Below are positions 1 through 6,553 of a stretch of DNA of 7,134 nucleotides, in pieces. Source of the stretch: Candidatus Tectimicrobiota bacterium (lineage in GTDB: Bacteria; UBA8248); NCBI GenBank assembly GCA_016184445.1, contig JACPCT010000138.1, positions 1-7,134 of the forward strand, in the 5' to 3' direction. Every line of letters begins with the position of its first letter. The first letter of the stretch is position 1. The translations under genes were made by a program, and so were the position numbers. The notes beneath the pieces are model-generated. The model searched no databases. It had not been told where the DNA came from and worked only from the letters and a program-made list of their open reading frames with translations.

Positions 1-532
1 AGGGGTAGGGCCCCGAGAGCAGCATGTCGAGTTCGTGGTTGAATTCCAGGATGAGGCCCTGCACCCCCTTCACCCGCTCGCGCACGAGGCGGGTGACGAA
101 GCCCATGTCGGTCGCCAGGGCCACCCGGTAGCCGTCGCCGCTCTGGAGGAGGAGGCCAAAGGGGTCCGCCGCGTCGTGGGGGACGCTGAAGGGTTCGAGC
201 TTCACCCCTGCCACCTCGAAGGGCGCCCCGACCTCGACCTCGCGCCAGCGCCCGATGGGGCCCAAGAGCCCGGCCCCCGCCTCGCGCGTCGCCCGGTTCG
301 TCCAGACGGGGAGCTCCCACTTGCGGGCGAGGGCGCCCGCCCCGCGCACGTGGTCGATATGCTCGTGGGTGACCACCAGGCCCGCCAGTTCTCCCGGGGA
401 GACGCCGAAGGCGGCCAGCCGCTCCGCGACCTGGCGGGCGCTCAGCCCGGCGTCGATGAGGAAGGCCCCCTCGCCCGAGCGGACGAGGACGGCGTTCCCC
501 TGGCTTCCGCTTCCGAGAAGAGCGATCTCCAC
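1..532 (-). CDS. WalJ/YycJ-type MBL-fold metallohydrolase (N-terminal part, runs off left edge)
   Basis: The visible 177 residues form the front of a metallo-beta-lactamase-fold hydrolase of the YycJ/WalJ group (COG1235-like). The opening strand EIALLGSGSQGN is typical of the fold. The metal motif THEHIDH lies at residues 55-61 (H56, H58, D60, H61). A further likely ligand is the His of SVPHDAAD, and the Asp of ATDMGF is the bridging ligand. EFNHELDMLLSGPYP near the edge matches the family's NHD-x-x-ML-x-x-G-YP signature. The family is cytoplasmic, and a Bacillus member has been reported to act as a 5' nuclease in mismatch repair; the substrate here is unknown. I place the start at GTG 532-530 because it precedes the first fold strand and has GAGGAG six bases upstream. 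No in-frame stop separates it from hldD, so the frame stays open back to 1357; I read that as a result of the hldD lesion. The C-terminus lies outside the window. Confidence 0.85.
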   Translation of the reverse strand, partial: MEIALLGSGSQGNAVLVRSGEGAFLIDAGLSARQVAERLAAFGVSPGELAGLVVTHEHIDHVRGAGALARKWELPVWTNRATREAGAGLLGPIGRWREVEVGAPFEVAGVKLEPFSVPHDAADPFGLLLQSGDGYRVALATDMGFVTRLVRERVKGVQGLILEFNHELDMLLSGPYP

Positions 533-538
533 TTGCGG

Positions 539-544
539 CTCCTC
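539..544 (-). promoter_or_regulatory. Ribosome binding site deciding the MBL gene start
   Basis: Read on the minus strand this is GAGGAG, followed by a six-base spacer and GTG at 532-530. It overlaps a TGA at 545-543 in a different frame, which I take to be the original hldD stop. That tight stop/SD/start layout is normal in this operon. It argues that the MBL protein starts here, although the upstream frame is open. Confidence 0.6.
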
Positions 545-1357
545 AGCCGTGGACGAGGGCGGGGCGCTGGCGCGCCCAGTAAAGGTGCGCGCCCGCCCCG
601 TCCCCAGGTTGTAGATGCCGTCGGGCAGGCCCCGCCGCCAGGCGTGGAGGAGGACGTCCACGAGGTCCTCCGCCAGGATGAAGTCGCGCTTCTGGCGGCC
701 GTCCGCGATCCCCGCCCTGTGGGAGCGGAACAGCCGCACCCGGCCCCGCTCCTGGATCTGGGTGAACGCCTGGCGCAGCACGCTGGCCATCTTCCCCTTG
801 TGGGTCTCGGCGAAGCCGTAGACGTTGAAGAAACGGAAGCCGGCCCAGCGCGGCGGCCGTTCGCTCTGGCCCTCCCCGAGGGCCCATGCATCGAAACGCT
901 GCTTCGACCATCCATAGGGGTTCAAGGGGGAGAAGGCTTCGGGGGGGATGGCGTCGTCATAGCCCCGGGCGCCGTCGCCATAGACGGCGGCGCTGCTCGC
1001 GTAGAGGAAGGGGGCCTTGAGCCGGGCGGCCAGGCCCCAGAGCGTCCGCGTGCAGGCCGTGTTCATGCGCTCCATGTAGGCCTCGTCGTAGTTCATGGTG
1101 TCGGTGCAGGCCCCCATGTGGAAGATCGCGCCGACCGAGCCGGGCCGCAGGCCGGCGAGCCAGGCGGGGAGCTTCTCGCGGTCCACCACCTGCCCGGGCG
1201 GGCACGCCTTGAAGAGAGCCGCGATCTCGGACCTCGCCTTGAAATGGCCGGGAGCGTCGCAGGCGGCGACCTCCTCTCCCTCTTGGATCAGCCGCTCGGC
1301 CAAGCGCGCCCCGATGAAGCCGGCCGCGCCCGTCACGAGGACGAGAGGGCCGCTCAT
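543..1357 (-). pseudogene. hldD: ADP-L-glycero-D-manno-heptose 6-epimerase, C-terminus lost with frame change
   Basis: HldD epimerises ADP-D-glycero- to ADP-L-glycero-D-manno-heptose, the last step in making the LPS inner-core heptose donor. It is a cytoplasmic short-chain dehydrogenase/reductase. Translation from ATG 1357 gives the Rossmann motif TGAAGFIG at residues 9-16, FHMGACTDT near 79-87, YASSAAVYG at 119-127, the catalytic YGWSK at 148-152, FRFFNVYG, ETHKGKMASV, a KRDF motif near 223-226 and YNLGTGRARTF at 249-259. Family homology then stops. The next 16 codons (TGRASAPPSSTAEEPQ) look unrelated and read straight into the MBL gene. E. coli HldD (310 residues) has roughly 57 more residues between this point and its last ten. 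In another frame the DNA reads YWARQRPALVHG and then TGA at 545-543, a plausible native C-terminus. I infer a frame-changing deletion near 578-584. ATG 1357 overlaps the hldE TGA (ATGA), with AAGGGG six bases upstream. Confidence 0.8.
561..599. repeat. GC-rich imperfect hairpin at the hldD lesion
   Basis: On the plus strand GGGGCG (561-566), CTG, GCGCGC (570-575) can pair with GCGCGC (587-592), C, CGCCCC (594-599). CC/GG may add two pairs, leaving a small AGTAAA-type loop (578-583). The loop coincides with the point where HldD homology breaks. Stable inverted repeats are known deletion and sequencing-dropout points, so this may be the cause or simply the scar of the event. In 70% GC coding DNA such stems also arise by chance. 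Confidence 0.5.
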
Positions 1358-2841
1358 GGCTTCCCCTTCGGATCTTTCATGGGGGCGTAGCGCTCCACGA
1401 TGGTTTCCACGATCTGGGTGGTCGAGAAGCCCTCGACGTAGGGGAGCACCTCGACGCGCCCCCCGCGGGACTCGACCGCCTCCTTCCCCACGACCTCGTC
1501 GGGCCCGTAGTCCCCCCCCTTCACCAGGATGTCCGGCTGGACGGCCTCGATGAGCCGCAGCGGCGTGTCCTCCCCGAAGAAGACCACGAAGTCCACGCAG
1601 GCCAGCGCGCCCAGGAGCTCCGCCCGCTGGCGCCCGCCGATGAGGGGCCTCCCCGGCCCCTTCAGGCGGCGGACGGAGGCGTCGTCGTTCAGCCCGATCA
1701 CGAGCAAATCCCCCAGCCGCCTCGCCTGCTGGAGATACTGGATGTGGCCCACGTGGATGAGGTCGAAGCAGCCGTTCGTGAACACGACCGTGCGACCCTG
1801 GGCCCGCTCGCGGTGGAGGCGGCGCAGGAGGTCGGCGAGGGGCAGCATTTTCTCCCCGGCCCCTTCGCGCCTTCCCTCCCGAGCGGCCTCTAGCTCGGCC
1901 GGGGTGACGACGGCCGTACCCACCTTCCCGACCGCGATGCCGGCTCCCAGGTTCGCGAGCCGGGCGGCCTCGGCGGGCGGGAGGCCCCCGAAGAGGGCGA
2001 GACCGAAGAGGGCGGCGGCGGTGTCGCCCGCCCCCGTCACATCGTACACCTCGAGGGCGCGGGCGGGCTCGTGGGAGAGGAGCCCCTCGCGGCCGAAGAG
2101 AGTCATGCCCCCCGCCCCACGCGTCACCAGGACGAGCTCGGCCCGGGTCTCCTCCAGGAGCTTCCGGGCGGCGCGCCCGAGATTTTCCTCGGAGTCCACG
2201 GGGAGGCCGGAGGCCAGTGCCACCTCGGCCAGGTTGGGGGTGAGGGCCCGGGCGCCCCGGTACTTGGAGTAGTCGCGTCCCTTGGGGTCCACGACGGCGG
2301 AGAGCTTCAGGCCCTTGGCCTGGGCGAGGAGGGTCTGGGTGAAGCGGGGGGTGAGGACGCCCTTGAGGTAGTCCGAGCAGATGACGCCCCCGACCCCCTC
2401 GAGCGCTCCGGAGAGGGCGCCCAGGAGGGCTTCCTCGGCGGCGGGGGGCGGGAAGGAATCCGCCTCCTTGTCCACCCGGAGGACGTGCTGGCTGCGGGCG
2501 AGGAGGCGAGTCTTGGAGATGGTGGGGCGCCCCGCGATGCGCCGGACAAAGCGGGTGTCGATTCCCGCCTCCCGGGCCAGGGCGAGGAAGCGGTCCCCCT
2601 CGGCGTCCTCCCCCACGATCCCCAGGAGGCGCGCCTCGCAGCCGAGGGCCGCGAGGTTGTGGGCGACGTTCGCCGCGCCGCCCAGGGCCTCGTTCTCGGC
2701 CCGCCAGCGGAGCACCTGAACCGGTGCCTCGGGCGAAATGCGGGCCACGGCGCCCCACACGTAGCGGTCGAGCATGAGGTCTCCCGCCACGAGGAGGCGG
2801 GGAGGGGCCTGGCCGAGGAAGGGGGAGAGGGGGCCGCTCAC
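1354..2841 (-). CDS. hldE: Bifunctional D-glycero-beta-D-manno-heptose-7-phosphate kinase / heptose-1-phosphate adenylyltransferase
   Basis: HldE phosphorylates heptose 7-phosphate at C1 and, after GmhB removes the C7 phosphate, adenylylates heptose 1-phosphate to ADP-D-glycero-beta-D-manno-heptose. The 495 residues fit the fused two-domain form. Residues ~15-325 are a PfkB/ribokinase domain: GDLMLDRYVWG at 20-30, GGAANVAHNLAALG at 54-67, and YDVTGAGDTAAA at 266-277 with the likely catalytic base D273. Residues ~350-487 are a cytidylyltransferase-like domain: FTNGCFDLIHVGH with the HxGH nucleotide motif at 363-366, GLNDD at 383-387 and VKGGDYGPDEVVG at 440-452. The GTG start at 2841 overlaps the gmhA TGA as GTGA and has GGAAGGGGG about six bases upstream, suggesting translational coupling. 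The stop overlaps the hldD ATG. The gene is intact throughout. The symbol rfaE is an older synonym. Confidence 0.95.
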   Translation of the reverse strand: MSGPLSPFLGQAPPRLLVAGDLMLDRYVWGAVARISPEAPVQVLRWRAENEALGGAANVAHNLAALGCEARLLGIVGEDAEGDRFLALAREAGIDTRFVRRIAGRPTISKTRLLARSQHVLRVDKEADSFPPPAAEEALLGALSGALEGVGGVICSDYLKGVLTPRFTQTLLAQAKGLKLSAVVDPKGRDYSKYRGARALTPNLAEVALASGLPVDSEENLGRAARKLLEETRAELVLVTRGAGGMTLFGREGLLSHEPARALEVYDVTGAGDTAAALFGLALFGGLPPAEAARLANLGAGIAVGKVGTAVVTPAELEAAREGRREGAGEKMLPLADLLRRLHRERAQGRTVVFTNGCFDLIHVGHIQYLQQARRLGDLLVIGLNDDASVRRLKGPGRPLIGGRQRAELLGALACVDFVVFFGEDTPLRLIEAVQPDILVKGGDYGPDEVVGKEAVESRGGRVEVLPYVEGFSTTQIVETIVERYAPMKDPKGKP

Positions 2842-3470
2842 TTCGCGCCCCCTTCCGGGAAAGCGGCGTCCGCCAGGTGGCAGAGGTAGTGGAGTGCCGC
2901 CTCGTGGGCTTCCTGGATGAAGCCGGTGTCGTCGGAGGGGACGATGGCCGCGATCTCGGCCACCCGGGCGGCGGGCCCGCCCCCTTTGCCGCTGAGGACG
3001 GCGGTCTTGAGGCCCAGCTGGCGGGCGCGCTCCAGGGCCGCGATGACGTTGGGGGATTTCCCGCTGGTGGAGAGGCCCAGGGCCAGGTCGCCGGGCCGGG
3101 CGAGGGCCTCGAGCTGGCGGGAGAAGACCCGCTCGTAGGCGAAATCGTTGGCGATGGCGGTCAGGGTGGCGGCCTCCGCCGCGAGGGAAAGGGCGGGCAG
3201 GGGACGGCGGTCCTTCAAGAAGCGCCCCACCATCTCCCCGGCGAAGTGCTGGGCGAGGGAGGCGCTCCCGCCGTTGCCGAAGACGAGGATCCTCCCCCCG
3301 CCGCGCAGGCAGGCCAGGGCCGCCGAGGCCAAGGCCTCGACCTGGCGGGGGTATTCGCCCACCGATGCGGCCTCGAAGCAGCGGGCGCGGTCAGCCAGGA
3401 ATTCCCGTGCCGAGAGGTCCACCGCTTTCCTCGCTTCGGGGCGGGCCGGGCGGCTGCGCTTCGCGGACAT
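2838..3470 (-). CDS. gmhA: Phosphoheptose isomerase (sedoheptulose 7-phosphate isomerase)
   Basis: GmhA converts sedoheptulose 7-phosphate to D-glycero-D-manno-heptose 7-phosphate, the first committed step of ADP-heptose synthesis. It is a cytoplasmic SIS-domain enzyme. The 210 residues are slightly longer than the ~190 of E. coli because of a basic N-terminal extension of about 20 residues. FGNGGSAS at 64-71 and STSGKSPNV at 134-142 are the sugar-phosphate loops. The zinc ligands of E. coli GmhA (His61, Glu65, Gln172, His180) match H75 and E79 in AQHFAGE, and Q186 and H194 in IQEAHEAALH. ATG 3470 is well supported because an in-frame TAG sits only 30 bases upstream (3500-3498) with no other ATG between; the ribosome site is weak (GGAA-like). 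It follows radC after 50 bases and overlaps hldE by four. I see no terminator in the gap, so it probably belongs to the ugd operon, though its own promoter cannot be excluded. Confidence 0.94.
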   Translation of the reverse strand: MSAKRSRPARPEARKAVDLSAREFLADRARCFEAASVGEYPRQVEALASAALACLRGGGRILVFGNGGSASLAQHFAGEMVGRFLKDRRPLPALSLAAEAATLTAIANDFAYERVFSRQLEALARPGDLALGLSTSGKSPNVIAALERARQLGLKTAVLSGKGGGPAARVAEIAAIVPSDDTGFIQEAHEAALHYLCHLADAAFPEGGAK

Positions 3471-3520
3471 GAAGGCGGGCGTTCCGACCGGGCCAATCTA
3501 GCCGATTCGCCCCGGGCATT

Positions 3521-4213
3521 TCAAGGAGGCCATCCGGCCTCGGCGAAGCTGAAAAAGACGCTCCGGCCCACGATGATGTGGTCGAGCAGGGTCACTCCCA
3601 CCAGCTGGCCGCTCTGCCGCAGGCGAGCGGTGAGAGCCCGGTCCTCGGGAGAAGGGGCGGGATCGCCGCTCGGGTGGTTGTGGGCGCAGACGACGGCGGC
3701 GGCCCGCTCCCGGAGGGCGGCGCTGAATACCTCGCGCGGGTCCACGGCCGTCCCGGTCAGGGTGCCGCGGGAGATGGTGAGCTCGCGGTTCAGGCGGTGC
3801 TTGGTGTCGAGGAGGAGAAGCCGGAACTCTTCGTGGGGAAGGCCCGACATGGCGGGGGCGAGGTGGCGGAAGACGTCTGCTCCGCCGTGGAAGGCGGGGC
3901 GGCCCTCCCCGTCCCGTCCCCCGAGCCGCCGGGAGAGCTCGATGCCGGCCTTGATCTGGGCGGCCTTGGCCGGGCCCATCCCCTTCAACTCACAGAGCTC
4001 GGGCACCGAGGCAGCGGAGAGGCCGCCGAGGCTGCCGAAGCGGGCGAGGAGGGCGAGGGCCAGATCCAGGGCGGACTGGGAAACGTCCCCTGTGCGCAGA
4101 AGGATGGCGAGGAGCTGGGCGTCGCTGAGGGCGCCGGGGCCTTTTTCGATCAGGCGCTCGCGGGGGCGCTCGGCGCTCGGCCAGTGCTTGATGGGGCGCC
4201 GGCCCTCCGTCAC
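3521..4213 (-). CDS. radC: RadC family JAB/MPN+ domain protein
   Basis: A complete RadC of 230 residues, the usual family length. The N-terminal half carries the UPF0758 opening ([27 protein letters not shown], residues ~16-42) and a helix-hairpin-helix-like stretch [15 protein letters not shown] at 72-86. The C-terminal half is the JAMM metalloprotease-like domain: E161 in DPREVF, then H178-x-H180-x7-S188-x2-D191 in [15 protein letters not shown], all metal-site residues kept. The function is unresolved: the family was named for a repair phenotype, but the original E. coli radC102 mutation was later assigned to recG. The start is GTG 4213, which overlaps the preceding stop as GTGA and has GAGG about ten bases upstream. 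Because of the uxs lesion the same frame is open upstream to 5116, so automatic calls may give a 531-residue chimera; residues before 4213 in that frame are out-of-frame UXS DNA and do not belong to RadC. Confidence 0.92.
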   Translation of the reverse strand: MTEGRRPIKHWPSAERPRERLIEKGPGALSDAQLLAILLRTGDVSQSALDLALALLARFGSLGGLSAASVPELCELKGMGPAKAAQIKAGIELSRRLGGRDGEGRPAFHGGADVFRHLAPAMSGLPHEEFRLLLLDTKHRLNRELTISRGTLTGTAVDPREVFSAALRERAAAVVCAHNHPSGDPAPSPEDRALTARLRQSGQLVGVTLLDHIIVGRSVFFSFAEAGWPP

Positions 4214-5116
4214 CTGGAGGAGGCCTCGGAGAAGATGCGTCTGCGGAAGTCCTCGGTGGTGAGCCGGATGCCCTCCTCGAAGGGCACCTTGGGCTCCCAG
4301 CCCAGGAGCTCGCGCGCCCGGGCGATGTCGGGCTTGCGCACCAGAGGATCGTCCACGGGGAGGGGCTTGTGGACGATGGGAGAGGAGGAGCCGGTCAGCT
4401 CCTTGATGCGCTGGGCCAGCTCGAGGATGGTTATCTCGTGGGGGTTCCCGAGGTTCACCGGCTCGTGGAACTCGCTGTCCATCAGGCGGATGAGCCCCTC
4501 GACGAGGTCCGAGACGTAGCAGAAGCTCCGCGTCTGGGAGCCGTCCCCGTAGACGGTGAGAGGATCCCCGCGCAGCGCCTGGGAGAGGAAGGCCGGCACG
4601 GCCCGGCCGTCGGCGATCCGCATCCGGGGACCGTAGGTGTTGAAGATGCGCACGATGTGCACGTTCACGCCGTGGGCGCGGTGGTAGGCCATGGTGATGG
4701 CCTCGGCGAAACGCTTGGCCTCGTCGTACACCCCCCGGGGGCCGATGGGGTTGACGTTGCCCCAGTAGCTCTCCTTTTGGGGGTGGATCTTGGGGTCGCC
4801 GTAAACCTCCGAGGTCGAGGCGAGGAGGAAGCGGGCCTTCTTCGCCATGGCGAGCCCCAGGGCGTTGTGGGTGCCGAGGGAGCCCACCTTGAGGGTCTGG
4901 ATGGGGAACTGGAGGTAGTCGTTGCTTCACGTGCTCGCTGATGTTGTGCCTGTGGAGGGTGAAGCGGCCCTTGGCCCGCTGCAGGAGCGCGTCGGTGTGG
5001 GCTGGGCTGCCGGTGATGAAATTGTCCACGCAGACGACCTCGTAGCCCAGGTCGATGAGCCGGTCGCAGAGGTGGGAGCCGATGAAGCCCGCCCCGCCGG
5101 TGACGACGACGCGCAC
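4210..5116 (-). pseudogene. UDP-glucuronate decarboxylase (UDP-xylose synthase family), frame broken by ~50-base loss
   Basis: This SDR-fold enzyme family oxidises and decarboxylates UDP-glucuronate to UDP-xylose (or the 4-keto pentose) with NAD. Frame 1 runs from GTG 5116 for 64 residues: MRVVVTGGAGFIGSHL (TGGAGFIG dinucleotide loop), [18 protein letters not shown]. Frame 2 starts at [18 protein letters not shown] (codon 4923-4921) and gives 237 residues: [25 protein letters not shown] with the catalytic Yxxx[28 protein letters not shown] and [10 protein letters not shown]. Relatives have about 17 residues between NISEHVK and NDYL, ending in the NAD-contacting HLASPASP segment. Only one base remains here, so about 50 bases are absent and the frame shifts. 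As written, no functional enzyme is made. GTG 5116 lies one base after the ugd stop with GGAG seven bases upstream. Adjacency to ugd, which makes its substrate, supports UXS over other SDR epimerases. Confidence 0.85.
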
Positions 5117-5117
5117 T

Positions 5118-6452
5118 TTACTTCTCCCTGGGCATGACGGAGGACCGGCCGGTGCTGTGGTACTCGATGCCGGCGGCGGCCACTTGCTCGGGGGAGTAGA
5201 TATTGCGCCCGTCGAAGATGATGGGCCGGTTCATCGAATCCCCCAGCCGGGAGAGGTTCAGCTGGATGAACTCGCGCCACTCGGTGACGATGACGGCGGC
5301 GTCCGCGTGCTGGGCGGCCTCGTAGGCGCTGCGGCAGTACTCCACGTCCTGCACGCCGATGATGGCCTTGGCTTTCTCCATGGCCACTGGATCATAGGCA
5401 CGCAGGGCGGCCCCGGCCTCCTTGAGGCGGGCGCAGATCTCGATGCTCTTGGCCTCGCGCATGTCGTCGGTGTCGGGCTTGAAGGCGAGGCCAAGGATGG
5501 CGATGCGCTTGCCCGAGAGGGGCTTGGGCCCTCCGTCGCCCAGCCGTTCGACCACGCGCTGGGTGAGGCGGGGCACGCGCCGGGCGTTCTCCGCCACGAC
5601 GGCACCGAGGACCTCGAAGGGGGCGCCCAGCTCCTGGGAGGTGTGGAGGAGGGAGTCCACGTCCTTGGGGAAGCACGAGCCTCCGTAGCCCAGGCCCGCC
5701 TCGAGGAAGGAGGGGCCGATCCGGGTGTCCGCCCCGATGCCCTTGGCCACGGCCTTCACGTCCGCCCCGGCCCGCTCGCAGAGGTTCGCGACCGAATTGA
5801 TGAAGCTGATCTTGGTGGCGAGGAACGCGTTCGAGGCGTACTTGATGATCTCGGCACTGTGCATATCGGTGACGAGGATGGGGCGCTCGAGCGGCCGGTA
5901 GAGCTCGGAGAGGCGCGCGGCGGTCTCCTCGGAGGAGGTGCCGATCACGATCCGATCAGGCTGAAGGGTGTCCCGGATGGCCTGGCCCTCGCGGAGGAAC
6001 TCGGGGTTGCTCACCACCTCGAAGGAGGAGCCGTCGTGGCGGTGGGCCTCGATGACCTTGCGGACGAAGTCCCCCGTGCCGACCGGCACGGTGCTCTTGG
6101 TCACGATGATCTTGGGGCCGTTCAGGGCCTCGGCGATCTCCTTGGCGGCCGCCTCGACTTGAGACAGGTCGGTCTGCCCGTCCTCCTTCGGCGGCGTCCC
6201 GACGCAGATGAAGACTATCTCGCTCCTGCGGACGGCGAAGGCGGTCGAGGTCGTGAACTCGAGCCTGCCCTCCCGCTGGTTGTGGGCGATCATCTCGGGG
6301 AGCCGGGGCTCGTAGATGGGGCACTCCCCCTTCCGGAGCACCTGGATCCGTTCCTCGTCCATGTCCACGCAGATGACGTCGTTGCCCATGTCGGCGAAGA
6401 CGGCTCCGGTGACGAGACCCACGTAGCCGGAGCCGATCACGCAGATGTTCAT
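5118..6452 (-). CDS. ugd: UDP-glucose 6-dehydrogenase
   Basis: Ugd performs the NAD-dependent four-electron oxidation of UDP-glucose to UDP-glucuronate in the cytoplasm. The 444 residues match the bacterial family. Order of features: Rossmann motif ICVIGSGYVGLVTG at 3-16 with the adenosine-ribose Asp in VICVDMD; ICVGTPPKEDGQ at 82-93; KSTVPVGTG at 119-127; SNPEFLREG at 148-156; EIIKYASNAF at 201-210 with K204 and N208; GLGYGGSCFPKD at 253-264 with the catalytic nucleophile C260; and the C-terminal UDP-binding domain beginning around AILGLAFKPDTDDMREAKS at 318-336. The frame extends 22 codons upstream, but ATG 6452 is chosen because it starts exactly at the first Rossmann strand and has GGAAGGA ten bases before it. 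It is the first gene after the promoter at 6517-6544 and is followed after one base by the decarboxylase gene. Other names are udg, tuaD and rkpK. Confidence 0.95.
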   Translation of the reverse strand: MNICVIGSGYVGLVTGAVFADMGNDVICVDMDEERIQVLRKGECPIYEPRLPEMIAHNQREGRLEFTTSTAFAVRRSEIVFICVGTPPKEDGQTDLSQVEAAAKEIAEALNGPKIIVTKSTVPVGTGDFVRKVIEAHRHDGSSFEVVSNPEFLREGQAIRDTLQPDRIVIGTSSEETAARLSELYRPLERPILVTDMHSAEIIKYASNAFLATKISFINSVANLCERAGADVKAVAKGIGADTRIGPSFLEAGLGYGGSCFPKDVDSLLHTSQELGAPFEVLGAVVAENARRVPRLTQRVVERLGDGGPKPLSGKRIAILGLAFKPDTDDMREAKSIEICARLKEAGAALRAYDPVAMEKAKAIIGVQDVEYCRSAYEAAQHADAAVIVTEWREFIQLNLSRLGDSMNRPIIFDGRNIYSPEQVAAAGIEYHSTGRSSVMPREK

Positions 6453-6467
6453 GTCCTTGAAATCCTT

Positions 6468-6490
6468 CCCCGGATGAAGGTACGCCGGGG
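6468..6490 (-). promoter_or_regulatory. Possible SD-sequestering hairpin in the ugd leader
   Basis: In the ugd transcript CCCCGG (6490-6485) can pair with CCGGGG (6473-6468) across an 11-base loop. The 3' arm overlaps the first bases of the GGAAGGA ribosome site (6469-6463). The 5' arm is also part of the C-run of the 6487-6503 dyad, so the two stems compete. This is the geometry of a leader that could switch ribosome access, but no ligand or protein partner can be named, and G/C runs make chance pairing plausible. Confidence 0.35.
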
Positions 6491-6503
6491 GGAATTTCCC
6501 CCC
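6487..6503. repeat. 17-base dyad GGGGGGAATTTCCCCCC
   Basis: Six G and six C flank AATTT; AA and TT extend the symmetry around a single central base. It lies a few bases downstream of the predicted ugd transcription start. It is preceded by T4 rather than followed by a T-run on the minus strand, so it does not look like an intrinsic terminator for lptD. It could be an operator or the first stem of the ugd leader RNA. Confidence 0.55.
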
Positions 6504-6516
6504 AAAAGGCGAAGGC

Positions 6517-6544
6517 AATATCGCAAGGCGTTCGGCCTTGTCAA
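6517..6544 (-). promoter_or_regulatory. Sigma70-type promoter for the ugd operon
   Basis: On the minus strand a perfect TTGACA (6544-6539) is followed after 16 bases by GATATT (6522-6517, four of six matches to TATAAT). A start near 6510 would give a leader of about 58 bases before ATG 6452. It sits in the only gap between lptD and ugd, one of the few A/T-richer spots in the window. No binding data are available; the call rests on consensus match and position. Confidence 0.6.
6524..6540. repeat. Perfect inverted repeat CAAGGC-5-GCCTTG within the promoter
   Basis: Plus-strand CAAGGC (6524-6529), GTTCG, GCCTTG (6535-6540). It fills the space between the -35 and -10 boxes, overlapping the last bases of the -35 box. 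That is a classic place for a repressor site, or for a MerR-like activator that works on the spacer. It could also be a weak hairpin after lptD, but no T-run follows on either strand. Confidence 0.4.
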
Positions 6545-6553
6545 GACGCCTTC

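Noticed and set aside
35..1390. 451-residue open frame on the plus strand
   Set aside because: It is antisense to hldD and the MBL gene, has no domain signature, and shows the Gly/Ala/Pro/Arg composition expected of a reverse frame of high-GC coding DNA.
2071..2889. 272-residue plus-strand frame opposite hldE
   Set aside because: It is a mirror of the hldE kinase domain with no recognisable features.
2877..4262. 461-residue plus-strand frame opposite gmhA and radC
   Set aside because: The opposite strand carries two intact, recognisable genes; this frame shows no motif and no ribosome site worth noting.
4880..4960. Programmed frameshift or translational bypass joining the two UXS frames
   Set aside because: Bypassing or frameshifting would keep all coding sequence. 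Here about 17 conserved residues are absent from the DNA, and no slippery heptamer is seen at the junction.
6487..6503. Intrinsic terminator for lptD
   Set aside because: The stem is strong, but on the minus strand the T-run precedes it and GGCG follows it, so the required 3' T-run is absent.
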